A DNA stretch of 64,000 nt, taken from assembly GCA_035048815.1 (NCBI GenBank), contig JAUCBN010000024.1:8368001-8432000 (forward strand), given 5' to 3'. Positions 12,152-23,070 of the stretch are shown here, in pieces (the first letter of the stretch is position 1; every line of letters begins with the position of its first letter). Both the position numbers and the translations under genes were made by a program. This stretch comes from Abelmoschus esculentus. Its lineage: Eukaryota > Streptophyta > Magnoliopsida > Malvales > Malvaceae. The notes under the pieces are model-generated. The model saw only the letters and a list, made by a program, of their open reading frames with translations. It did not search any database and was not told the origin of the DNA.

Positions 12152-12344
12152 AATTATTTAGTGGCATAAGCAGTTAGATAATATTTTGTTGAATGAATTT
12201 ACAAGCAGGGTATGACTATCATAGAAAAAGCAGTTCGATTATCTTTAATTATTTCTTTAACAAGTTACGTACAAAATGGGTGCAAATCATATATTTCTTT
12301 TTTATGACTTCGTTTGTTCTTTCACTTTAAATTAAAGTGTTTAT

Positions 12345-12720
12345 AAATAATCAAATTATTTAGAAATAAAAATTGAATGATTAAGTTGAAGAAAAAACAA
12401 CATTAGTTACTTATCTAAAAATAATTTATAGTTTAGGTACATATTTATATTTATAAGTTAAACAATTTTTTAACAGTGTTACCTTAAAATACTAACGGAA
12501 TAAAACTTTAGGCACCTATTTCAGCAAAAAAAAATATTAGGAATCTATTTCAGGAAAAAAATATATATATAGTTTAGGCACTTATTTCAGCCAAAAAAAA
12601 CATTAGGCACCTATTTCAGAAAATATATATATATAGTTTAGGCACTTATTTCAACAAAAAAATATTAAGTACCTATTCCAAAAAAATATATAATTGAGGT
12701 GTTTATTTCTGAGTTAAACC
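12345..12720 (-). repeat. Right terminal inverted repeat of the MULE
   Basis: Inverted partner of 11276-11575, longer because one more subterminal unit with a TATATATA run is present (12560-12640). It ends CTGAGTTAAACC at 12720. Confidence 0.8.
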
Positions 12721-12729
12721 TATATTAAT

Positions 12730-13975
12730 TGATTTAGTTCTATATTATCAAAGTAAATATTTATTTTAAATTCTTATTATAAGATATTATGGTCATTTGC
12801 ATTGACAGGATAACTATGTTGATCAAATAAAGGAAATTATTCTCCCGAGTTTGTAGTTTGGTTATTGCAAGCAATAATGAACGGGGTGAAGAAATGTTGA
12901 TTTCATTATTTTTCAAAATTGGTTATATATTGTTGATTTTTTTAAGAATGCTTTTAATATGTTAATTTCATGTATTTTTGGATTATTATTTAAGTTTTAA
13001 TATGTTAGTTTAAAAAATTTGTGGATTGATGTCTTAATTTTAATATGTTATTTTGATTTATTTGTGAATTGTTAGTTTAAAATTTGAATTCTGAAAGTAT
13101 TTTATATATTCTTTTGATATTTTTTTGGTTAAATTTTTTAATTTATATTAATATTAAGCCTCATATAGTATTATTAAATTTTAATTTTAGTTAAAAATAA
13201 GGTAATTTTTTTAGTGAACTTAACAAGTAATGAGACAAGCTTAACAAGCAATGAATCGAGTTGAGCAACAATATTTTTTAACAAGCATGAGTCGAGCACA
13301 ATTTTAACAAGCTCAACGAACAACGAGTCAAATTGAGCAACAAAATTTTTAACATGCACAAGTCAAACACTACCAACTCGAAATTGACTCACTCAATAAG
13401 CACCCTATATATAATACTTATACACTAGTTTGAATCTTCATACGGGGTATATAAATTTGACATCATTGCCATTTTCATGTTATGGGGCAGAGCTTTTAGG
13501 ATTGAATCCTAACATTTAATTATCGTTTGATTTTTAATACAATTAAGCATTATATTTTATAAAATTAAATATTTAATTTTTTTTGTTACGAATAGAATAA
13601 ATAAATTAAACGATACGTATAAATAAACGAAGCAAAATGAGGTAATGCATCATCTGTAAAAATCTATTTTTGTAAATAAAAGCTCTAAATATGCTTATAT
13701 TCAAGGTTGTAAATTCTAAGAATAAGAAGAATAACCCAAAATCACAAGAAACTGAAAAAAAAATGTTTCTTTTTCTTCATAATTTAACTAAAAAAAGATT
13801 TTACAAATTTTACTACGAAAAAAAGGGAGAAAGCAATAATTCATAATAATGAAAAAAAAAATTGAGGGTGTGACTCCTGGATTTGTGTAGCCATGGATGG
13901 AATATATTTAACCCAAAAAGGATTAAATAATTAAAATGTTGATATATAGGTTAGTGCCTGATGCTGCTGCCTACT
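12730..13975. other. AT-rich intergenic DNA downstream of PIN1
   Basis: No gene seen. Positions 13200-13400 hold degenerate repeats of AACAAG and GAGTCGAG type, like the interior of hAT-related MITEs. The last 100-200 bases before 13976 should be PIN1 3' UTR. Confidence 0.5.
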
Positions 13976-16528
13976 TCATAATCCCAACAATACGTAGTAC
14001 ACAAGCGTTATGGGCAACGCGATTAGCATACCAAATATAACTCTGAAATTCAACCAAAAACGAAAATAATTATATATACAGAATGAGTGAATAAGAAAAA
14101 TTAATATAGCTTCTTTTTTATATATATATAAAAAAAGAAAAAAGACTTACGCTGTGCTGAGAATATCAGGGTGTACGTTGTATTCCTTAGCAAAGACGAA
14201 GGGGACAATTCCCTGTGGGAGAGCTGCCTGCTTTCATTGGTTGGGAACATGCAAGCCAAAACAAAACACAGGTGAGATTTGTAGGAATGTTGGTTGTATT
14301 TTTATAAATATTAATATTTAATTTATTGACTGATTAATTCGGATCGAATACTATAAATGTCTTCTATGCAGTTCCAACGTATATATCTGCAATTTGCAGT
14401 ATTTATGAACCTGTGTAGGAAGAGGTAGGGGAGGAGGAAATAACGACAGGAATGAATAAGCAGAAGAGATGACCTGTACAATGGCAACGTGTAAGAGAAC
14501 GCCACGTAGGCCAACAGCAATGGAAGCTGCTGCCATCACAGCTGGACCTGCAAGGAATCTAACACCCATAGCAAAAGCTGCAACGGAATTCCCACATGCT
14601 ATGATCTTTGGTTGCAATGCCATGAACAGACCTGTCAACACATCATTCCATGCCCATTAGCCCCTACACTCCCGACCATTGTTCTCTCCGACTTATGTTG
14701 GTCGAATCAAGTCAAATTTTATATTATATTAAGTCATTTTGAGATACTTCATCATCATTTTCACCGCCCCCAACTTATTATGATCATAATGACCATATAC
14801 TGTTGCTTGCTTTATAACAACATTTAATCATGACACAAAGCGATTCATTACTCTACTAATTATAAAGTAAAAGGTAAAGAAATCCACTGACCAAGACTGA
14901 ACATGGCCATGCCGAGCCCTGCATCTGACAGAATGGCAATGGACTTGGCTATTATGGCAGGCATTTGCACATTCCACCTAAATATAAAGTATAAACCGAG
15001 CAACAAGGTGTAAGGAAAGTGAGGAGAGTAGACGACAGTTCTGTGTTTTGTATAATGTTTGTGTTTGTACCTGAATGAGATTAGAGACCAAATGAGTCCT
15101 ATTAAGCTTGAATAAGTGTTGGGGTTTCTGATCAGCTTTCTCCAAACCATGATCAGTATCAGCCTTGTGATGACACTTGTTGGTGGCATGGCTTTCGGGT
15201 TGCCGGTGCCGGTGGGATCATCCCCCGGTTTGTCACCCCCACAGTGGTTGTTCATGTCTCGTTCCATGTGCTCTTGACGGTTGAAACAAAGCAGCATGAA
15301 AAGCTATAGTTATTAATACGTATGTGTGAAGATTGAAACAAACAAAAATGTACTATAAAGCTATACCTTTCCCTTGGGAGATAGTCACTCTAACATCTTT
15401 CTGGTCCGTTGCTCCATATTCATGTCCGGCGCCGGCGCCGCCGATGGCATCGGATACAGGAGAAGGACTTGAACTCCAAACAAACATATGAAGGTCCCTC
15501 ACACCATCTTCAGCCTTTAGCTGAGTTTGATCATTAGACTTCATTATTTTAGACCCATTCGGTGAGAACATATCCGGATTAGGAGCCGGGTAGTGTCCAG
15601 CTGCTGCTCCGGGGCCACCGGCGGCACCGGCTGGTGCGTGGTAATGGAACCTTGGTTTAGCAGCAGCAATATCCTCATCATAATTAGATGATCTAGGAGT
15701 CGGTCCACGAGAAGCAGACATACCATAAACATCCGCAGCACCGGAATTCGAGTTTCGTCCCCCCGTCAAATCAGTGTGATTAAAGCTCGAGCCTCTCGGG
15801 GTCGGGTTCCTCGACGATTGCAAAGAGTAGATCTCAGCATTGGTCAGATTCGAAGGGCGTGGAGTTGTCGAATTGAACAAGATATCTGATCTCGAGGCAT
15901 TGGATTTCCTGACAGTAACATGGAGCTTACCATCTTCCTTGATCTCAGCTTCGGTTTCCAGAGGCTGTCGACCATCAAGCGACATGATATCGGAGTCGAC
16001 ATGGATTGAAACAATAGTTCCAGCCGTGTCGGGGAACTGCTCCGATATCAACATTCTGGCACCACGATATTCAAACATAAAAAGCATCAAAGTGTACCAG
16101 ATAATGCACTGAAGCACAACTATTTGCACCATCAAACTTGCCGAGAACTCCCCATACATTCCTTTAAGCAAAGGAATTCCCATAACCAAAGTGTTTGGCA
16201 GCGTGGAAAGTGAAAAGAGGGTGATGGTCCATTCCAAGCAACCCCTTTTGCTCACCTTGCACCAGACCGCCAGAATCGCCAGGACTATGAGCTTTTGTAG
16301 GGTGTCAGCGGCGATGAACCGAAAGTTCATAGCATAAGGGTCGTTTTCGGCGATGAAGTGGAAAGAGAGGAGAGGGACGGCAAAGAGAGCAACGAAACGA
16401 TTGATCCCAGAACACTGACCGGGAGAGAAGATCTTCCACCATTTCACTGAACCGTAAGCTAAAATCATGGCCACGTAAAGCGGCACCATGGCAGTCATCA
16501 CATGGTAGAAGTCTATTAACGTGATCAT
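13976..16528 (-). CDS. PIN1: PIN1-type auxin efflux carrier (six exons)
   Basis: Plasma-membrane auxin exporter of the long-loop PIN family; its polar placement directs auxin flow. Exons on the minus strand: 16528-15367, 15272-15071, 14977-14892, 14631-14474, 14227-14151, 14042-13976, all with GT/AG borders and matching phases, giving 583 codons and TGA. The start at 16528 gives the canonical MITLIDFYHVMTAMVPLYVA; an in-frame ATG three codons upstream is less likely. Residues 1-160 are the first membrane bundle. The central loop has three TPRXS(N/S) motifs, the PINOID-type phosphosites, at about 222-227, 243-248 and 277-282. Exon 2 has the trafficking motif NPNTY. The last four exons encode the second bundle, ending YYVLLGL. 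The loop just before exon 2 is short, so the protein is shorter than Arabidopsis PIN1 (about 620 residues). Loop wording fits PIN1 better than PIN2 or PIN3. Confidence 0.93.
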
Positions 16529-17942
16529 CTTTGGCAAGCTATAAGTTAAACTGAATTACCCAGATCAAGACACCAGCTCTGAATTTAGAAACAGATGGAA
16601 AACAAGTTGAATCCTGATTGAGAACGGAAGAAGAAGGAAATGGGAGAGCATGTGATTTGGGTTTTTGCTGAAAGTGGGTGCTAATAAGCAGAGAGAATCC
16701 TTTTCTTTTAAAACTATACAGCTTTGAGAATGGCGACCATGCTTGTACTTGCAGTCCCCAAAGCACAGGTTTTTACTGCTTTTTATTTGTTTATTAGGTT
16801 AATATTTTAATACACTCAAGGCGTATAATGAGGTAAATATTGATTTTTCTAAAAAAATCAATAAATCTTTAAAGTTTGATTTTTATCCCCAATAACTATA
16901 TCAGAGTATCAAGTATCAAATCTTACCTATATAAGGTTTGTTTGCTGGTCTTTTGGTTCGGAATACATGTGTCTAAAGATTAAGTTACTCGTCCGACTTG
17001 ATAGACCTGAATTCGAATAAAGCAACTTTTTTATTTTAAATTTGACATAATTTAATTTGAATTAAATATTTTTGTTATTTTTGAATTGTAAAATTTGATG
17101 GATCTTGATATTTATGGGTGTATGTTCTACGGAATAGTGCTACAAATTTGAGTGGAAAACAGCATTTTGGTAGGGTGTGGGGGAGGTTGTCTCTAAGCCC
17201 TTGACTTTCTAAGCTTTTGCAAACATTAAAAGAGAGTCTCATCTTTTACTCTTTATTCTTGGATTCGCTTTTTTTGCTCGTGGGCTTCTAGATGCCTACT
17301 TTTTGTTTATTTTTTAAAGATAAATTTAGAGGCGATAATCGGGTTGTTTCGACGGATCATTTTGAATCATATTATTCTTATTTTAAATTATGTGTTATAT
17401 AGACTCAAGTCGAAATAGATCTTGTTTAGATTTAGTTTGAGTTTATGTTGAGTTAATTCGAGATAGATATTAGATCGGGTCAATTTTAGGTTGATTGGCT
17501 TTTAGGTTGGGTCAAATATCGAATAAGACAATTTTGGATCATGTCAATAACATATCAATTTCTTTTGAGTGGTGTAATATCGAATCAATCGATTTTTGAG
17601 TCATTTAGGGTATCAAAGTACAAGCTCAATCAAATATATATATATATAATTATTATATTTTCTTATAAAGATGTGTTTTTTATTTGTTAATTTTATCATT
17701 TAGGGTTGATTTTAACTCTCAATCGTTCAATGTTTCAAACTAAATTATTATGGATGATAATATGATCCAATCTGATTATATAGAGAGTGTTAGAATTTGT
17801 CATGTATGTGAAAGAAGGTCTAAGATGATATTAAATCATTAAATTATTACTAAATTTAATAATTAATTAGTAGCATAATAAAAAAAATAGGAATAAAACA
17901 TGAGTACATCATTTTATTATGTATTATATTGCTTAAAAATAG

Positions 17943-17975
<33 letters not shown>

Positions 17976-18560
17976 TATGCATTGACATGATTCAATTATA
18001 GAGTCTAAACTGGATTAATATTTTGCTGGATTAAATTTAAGTAAATTAAATTTGAATTATTTTTGGTTTCAGTTATTTTTAATTCACGTTAAATTTGATT
18101 TGAATTTATTTTGATTTGGATTAAATCAAATATGTGTCTATATTGGTCCAACAAAAATATATAATTTAAACAGATTTTTTCGATTCAAATAATCAAATTT
18201 TCAAACTATTTTTATAAATTTAAGATTATATAAAAAATCCTACACCGAAATCAAATTCAAAATCTGAAGAAAAAACTAGCTTAAAATTTTGGTTATCTAA
18301 ACCGAAAAATTCTACTACCAATAAAACTGAGGTTGAAAGTTGGAAGCCTATATTGTTTAGAAAACACACACCCAAAACACTTGATGCCCTTGAATCAGAT
18401 GATGGGAAATGAATACAAGTATAGTGAGAGAATTTTATTAAACAAAGATAAAGTCAGAATTTGTGAAAAGAAATAAATTTATAAATAAATTATTTTAAAA
18501 AATTAAATAAAAAAATCTTCGAGTACATAAAACAATTCCTCTCCCAAACCCTATTTAGCT
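16529..18560. other. PIN1 5' UTR/promoter and AT-rich intergenic DNA
   Basis: The first 150-250 bases left of PIN1 should be its 5' UTR (pyrimidine-rich on the minus strand near 16600-16700). No other gene is seen. A TA run lies at about 17636-17650 and an AAT microsatellite at 17944-17973. Confidence 0.5.
17944..17973. repeat. (AAT)n microsatellite
   Basis: About ten uninterrupted AAT units in AT-rich DNA; a likely length-variable marker. Confidence 0.9.
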
Positions 18561-18806
18561 GTCGAGGAGAGTTGGAATAAAATATAGTTTGTACAATAGA
18601 ACAAGTACATATTTTAATAGGTATCCAAAACCAATGGCATGGCTGGATAAACTAAGACTTGTTCAATCCCTATATAAACGCCACGGTTCAGACACTACTC
18701 GGGCAAATTCTTGTACTGGAAATACAACTGCTCAGTTCTTGAAACCAATTGCAGAACACATAGGATATAATAAATAGGACAGAATCAGACACAATGTTGA
18801 TGAAGT

Positions 18807-19489
18807 TTACCGAACACCTTTACAACCAGGGAGGTTAATCCACTCAAGCTCAAGTTCTATTTCCCCAGACTCCACATTTCTCAATCTGAGGGCAAGGTCT
18901 TGAATCACCTTCCCGTCCCTCAAAACCACAAGGCTGGCTTCGGCCAAGCAGTTTGAGCGAGAAGGATACACTTTGGTTAATATGGTTCCGTCCGGGAAGT
19001 CTTTATAATTCATTCTCAGAGCTTGTATGAAGCTTTTGATATCGAACTCGGCGTCACCCATTTCGTCATCCATGCTAAATGTGTCATAGTCGTACACAGT
19101 CTGAGTAATAAAAAAACACTAAATGACATGGAAAATGATTGCTTCTAAATGTCATGTCCGAACCAATGGAACAAGAAGACCTACAAGTTTGATTGGCATC
19201 TCAGGATCTGTAATGGAAAGAGTTAAGTCTTCTTCCCACACAGGATTGATGTCCATGTTTATAACTTTCGTCTTCAATCTCTGCAACAAATAGAAGATTA
19301 CAACAGTATGTAGGATGCAGAAAAATGACCATAAGTTACAAGCCAACATAATCTCAGCTTTCGTCTATAAGGTAAGACCTGTTCGCCCATAGTAATAATG
19401 ACGTAAGGATCGCTGGTACGGACGTCGCGGACGGCGAGGTTTACGCCCCGTTTGACGTGAATCCTCAGCAGACCCATAATCTCCTCCAT
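18807..19489 (-). CDS. CAR: C2-domain ABA-related (CAR) protein (three exons)
   Basis: Small single-C2-domain protein. In Arabidopsis the CAR family binds phospholipids with calcium and recruits PYR/PYL abscisic acid receptors to the plasma membrane. Exons: 19489-19379, 19280-19185, 19100-18807, with clean GT/AG borders and phase 0 at both junctions, giving 166 residues. The C2 domain covers about residues 5-105. Calcium-loop acidic residues D22 and D27 (in VRDVRTSDPYV) and the loop VYDYDTFSMDDEMGDAEFD are present. CAR-typical words NPVWEEDLTLSI, SRSNCLAEAS and GEIELELEWI follow. M1 at 19489 is chosen because it puts the two aspartates at 22 and 27, as in family members; M5 is a possible alternative. 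There is no membrane segment. The family is clear but the exact paralogue is not. Confidence 0.92.
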
Positions 19490-19924
19490 CGCTGTTCTTA
19501 GTTTTATTTACAAAAGAAGAGAAACAAAAACTGCAAATCCCCCAGAATTGTGTTGGTCGAGAGAGGCAGAGATTCTGTTTTGGTTTTTTATTCTGCAAAA
19601 ATGGAGGGGTGAGTGCTTGAGGAAGGAGAATGCGGGGGTTAATAATGGCGGTGGGTGTACGATACAACCGGGAAGCCATTCATTACCTGTACGGTAATAA
19701 TTCGAGGTTGTTTTACATAGAATAAACTACGAACAAGGCGTAACTCACGCTTTTATTAATTTATATCACCACATGTCCTTAAGTGACTGGTTTCATCATC
19801 TTCATTTCATTTTTCGCATTTTAATTTGCCTTTTTCTGGTTTTATTTATGTATTTAAATTAAATTCGATCATATTTACATTTCAAATATATCCCACGTCA
19901 ATGTTAATTATTTTTTATAAATGT

Positions 19925-20420
19925 CTGTGAACTTTTATTAAGTTGATAAAATTATAATTATATCATCTTTAAGAAGTAAAAAATTAGATTAAACAATCTA
20001 AATATTTTATAAATCAAAAATTAAAAAAAAAATAAAATTTTTATGAAATTAAGCATACTAATAAAATTTAAAAACGTCATGAATTTCCTTATCTCTGTCC
20101 AAACGAAACGCATAAAGGAGGAAAGAGTTATAGACGATCCAAATTGTCATGTAAAAAGTATCGCTACTTAAGATTGATTTCATCGGTAAAAACCATCAAC
20201 TGAATGGGGATATAACTTTTCAAAAATCACCGATAAAAAAATATAAATCAGAAACTAGCTCAATTAAATCAAACCACAAGAGCAGATAAATCAAACCATC
20301 AGTAAACAACAATCAATCGCTAGGGTATGCTGAAACGTGCCACAAGAGCAGATGAATCAAACCACGAAACGAAAACATGTCACAAAGACAAAAAAAAACG
20401 TGTCACAAGAACAGAAAAAG
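19925..20420 (+). repeat. Dispersed repeat, copy 1
   Basis: About 500 bases also found in the same orientation at 50100-50590. Shared landmarks are a segment on agacgatcc...tgtcatgtaaaa, then ggggatataactttt, aatataaatcagaaactag and ctagggtatgctg. No ORF is shared, so this is probably a non-coding or decayed transposon fragment. It lies upstream of the CAR gene start. Confidence 0.75.
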
Positions 20421-20609
20421 AGTGCTATAAAAGTAGAGATTCTTATTAAATTTAAAAATAAAAATAATAGATTTAAAGGAACGGATTAAAAAATATTTTA
20501 AGATAAATATAATTTAAAAGTATTAGTAAAATTAAAAATTAATTTATAAAATTTTAAGAAATTAAAATAAATGTATAAACATTAAAAATTTAAAGTAAAT
20601 AGACATGTG

Positions 20610-21126
20610 TAGGGGTAATAATGAGTTGTCCAGCTCGCGAGCTACTCGAGCTCGGTTCGAGTGAGCTCGACTCGGGCTTAGGTTCGACTCGAAATCTATA
20701 TGAGTCGAGTTGAGCTTACCCAAGCTTAGCTCGAAAAGCTCGTGAACTGGCTCAGAATAATTATATATATACATTAAAAATAATTTGTTCAACAAAAAAA
20801 AATAATTGAGAGTAAATCTACTAAAAATAAATAAAATAAAATAAATCGAATATTATCAATTAAAACAAATTTACAAAACTACAAATAAAAAATAAAAAAT
20901 AAACTACAAATAAATAAATAAATAAATAATAAAACACAATAATATAAAAAATGTCCATTTCGAGCCAAACTGAGTCGAGCTTGAGCCGAGCCTGACGAGC
21001 TTTGAGTCCGAGTCGAATCTAATAATATTATTTTCAAACCAAACTCGAACCTAAAAATTTGAATTCAGCAAGCTTTGAACTGAGCCGAACTAGGTTTGAC
21101 TCGGACTCGGCTCATTATCACCCCTA
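20610..21126. mobile_element. hAT-type MITE with 8-bp target duplication
   Basis: A 517-bp element with imperfect terminal inverted repeats, TAGGGGTAATAATGAG at 20610 and CTCATTATCACCCCTA ending at 21126. It is flanked by GACATGTG (20602-20609) and GACATATG (21127-21134), an 8-bp duplication with one mismatch, as expected for hAT transposons. Subterminal parts are rich in GAGTCGAG/CTCGAACC words. No coding capacity. Confidence 0.85.
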
Positions 21127-21826
21127 GACATATGCCCAACCTACGTCATACATAGATCGGCCACTTCCCACAACTAAAGCAGCCCATTTCAATACTATCA
21201 AACCCATTATGTTCAAAGCCCATTTCTCTAAAGCATTCAAATTACATCCCAATAGGTAATTTATTTCGTTTTATGTGTGAAATAATTATAAGATATTATA
21301 TATTTATATATTATAATTTTTAAATAATATAAATAAATTATTTGAATTAAGAACAACAATATTTTTTCAGTTATACAAGTTAAATGGATTCAATTCTTTT
21401 TAAATGTAACATAATTCCAGAAATTAACAACCCCACCAGACAAATCTATTCCCGTTTTCTAGTTGCCATAATTCTTTTGTTCAATTCTATGATTTTTATT
21501 TTCTTTGATACCTGAAAATGACAAGTCTGTAATACACACACAAACACTACATAAAAGACAGGACAGACACGGTTATGTCTTTAATATAGACATGGATTTA
21601 TACAGATCCAATTATCCACAAGCTGCACACAGAAAGTTGGGGTCAATACAGGAGAGACTGGTCCAGTATGTTGGTCCGTATGGACGATTAAAAGTTTCAA
21701 AGAGATTGTGCAATTTATTAAAACGGTACCCATTAATTCATAATTTTAAAATTATATTTTATTAAAATATTAAATTTTTATATTTTAACATTTAATTTAA
21801 TTCATTTAAGATTTTTTAAGGTACGA

Positions 21827-21986
21827 TCATTCATCTTCCACTTGTCTAGAACTCCCGTCGGTTGTCCACATGATATCTCCTTTCATATTTCCATGAAGTG
21901 ATGGAGTTTGTACTCGATATTGCTCCATCAACCCTAACTCCAGCGTTAATTGAATAGCGACTGCGTTAACATCCACATGCTCAATG
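21827..21986 (-). pseudogene. Exon-like open fragment of unknown gene
   Basis: Minus strand, after a possible acceptor (GTGTATAG), an open stretch of about 53 codons runs from 21986 to a TGA at 21827. It reads IEHVDVNAVAIQLTLELG, LMEQYRV and GSSRQVEDE, and looks protein-like rather than random. No start codon or upstream exon is visible and I do not recognise the family. It may be a stray terminal exon of a host gene. Confidence 0.3.
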
Positions 21987-22153
21987 CTATACACCTATTA
22001 GATACTTATTTAGTGATTCAGATCGGATTATACTATGAAAAAAAAACTTAATAAAACTATACTACCACATGCTCAATGATCTACGCTAATGTTTTATATT
22101 GTAAAATTTCGTTATAATATAATACATTTTAATCTGTTTTTATATACTTGTAA

Positions 22154-22299
22154 ACTGTGTTGTTTGAACTTAAATCACTTAAAAAGAATATCTTACTCTT
22201 TACAAAATACGTGGAATTGTAGAAAGAGACCAACAAATCTCGGATATAGCTCATACATACTTATAGACTGTGTTGTTTGAACTTAAATCACTTGAAAAG
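22154..22299 (+). repeat. Tandem duplication at the Copia-3 target
   Basis: A 33-base word starting ACTGTGTTGTTTGAACTTAA occurs at 22154-22186 and 22267-22299, a spacing of 113 bases. The sequence after Copia-3 (26083-26125) matches what follows the first copy. Copia-3 therefore inserted into the second unit of an older tandem repeat. Confidence 0.75.
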
Positions 22300-22550
22300 T
22301 GTTGAAGGATAACTCAGGCTGCAACGGCTAAACTACTACAACTAAGCTAACATGCATGGGAAGCTTATGGATGTGCATGGAGTCGAATAAGGGTTCCTAA
22401 GATTGTTAGGTTAACCGATTCAGTTCAGAATTTAGTTAGTTAGTTAGCTGATATTAGCTGGCTTATGTAGCTTGTAAAGTGTGTATAAATAAGATTGTGA
22501 AGGACTGTGTAAACTCACTTGATTCATGAATAAAATTCAGTATTCTAATA
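22300..22550 (+). repeat. 5' LTR of Copia-3
   Basis: Starts TGTTGAAGGATAACTCAGG and ends ATTCTAATA. It contains a TATAAATAAG box near 22484-22493 (TGTGTATAAATAAG), a likely promoter. Confidence 0.9.
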
Positions 22551-22648
22551 TGTTATCAATCGCTAGTTGATCTTGGAACCTCTTTCCGTTGCTATTTTTC
22601 TTCTTCTTGATCAAGTCGAGTTTTTTTTTCCTTTCGTTGCTTCTACTA

Positions 22649-23070
22649 ATGGCGACCAACAATGATGACACGTCGAAGAATTCGAAGATCTTCACTAACA
22701 AAAAGATCAATGTGGTTCTTGACGAAATAAATTTCCTGTTGTGGAAACAGTAGATCTTGCTTACGGTTAGGAGCTATCGACTGGAGAAGCTACTCACAGG
22801 AGTGTTAAACCCACCTCTAGAGTTTCTGTTCAATGATGATGGAGAACAAGAATTGAATGAAGATTATGAAATCTTTGTTGCTCAAGACAGTGCGTTGGCC
22901 TCTTGGTTGTTATAGACCATCAGTCAGAACCTTCTACCTCAATTTGTTGGGGCTGAGACGGCTGCGACAGTGTGGAGTACTGTTCTTCAGTTTTTTGCGA
23001 ATAAATCTACGACTAGTGCCATGAGTCTTCATTGTAAATTGAGAGCACTAAGGAAAGGTGATGCGACAAT
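22649..23070 (+). pseudogene. Truncated gag of Copia-3
   Basis: Starts ATGGCGACCAACAATGATG. The reading resembles the Copia gag N-terminus (NFLLWKQ, then ALASWLL and QFVGAETAATVWSTVLQFF). In-frame TAG stops occur after LLWKQ and after SWLL. It runs directly into integrase sequence in the same frame near 23070, so the C-terminal gag half, zinc knuckle and protease are missing. Confidence 0.8.

Larger units (their letters stand above)
11276..12720. mobile_element. Pack-MULE-like transposon with perfect 9-bp target duplication
   Basis: A 1445-bp element with long terminal inverted repeats starting GGCTTAACTCAG at 11276 and ending CTGAGTTAAACC at 12720. It is flanked by identical 9-bp direct repeats, TATATTAAT, at 11267-11275 and 12721-12729, the target-site length of Mutator-like elements. 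There is no MURA-type transposase. The interior instead holds a lysine/arginine-rich coding fragment (11590-12151), so it looks like a MULE that has captured host gene sequence. Confidence 0.85.

Noticed and set aside
17944..17973. Possible CRISPR-like direct repeats
   Set aside because: It is a simple AAT microsatellite; there are no spacers, and this is plant DNA.
19365..19679. 104-codon minus-strand ORF overlapping CAR exon 1
   Set aside because: It is in another frame, runs through the CAR 5' UTR and exon, and has no family match; the C2 frame explains the region.
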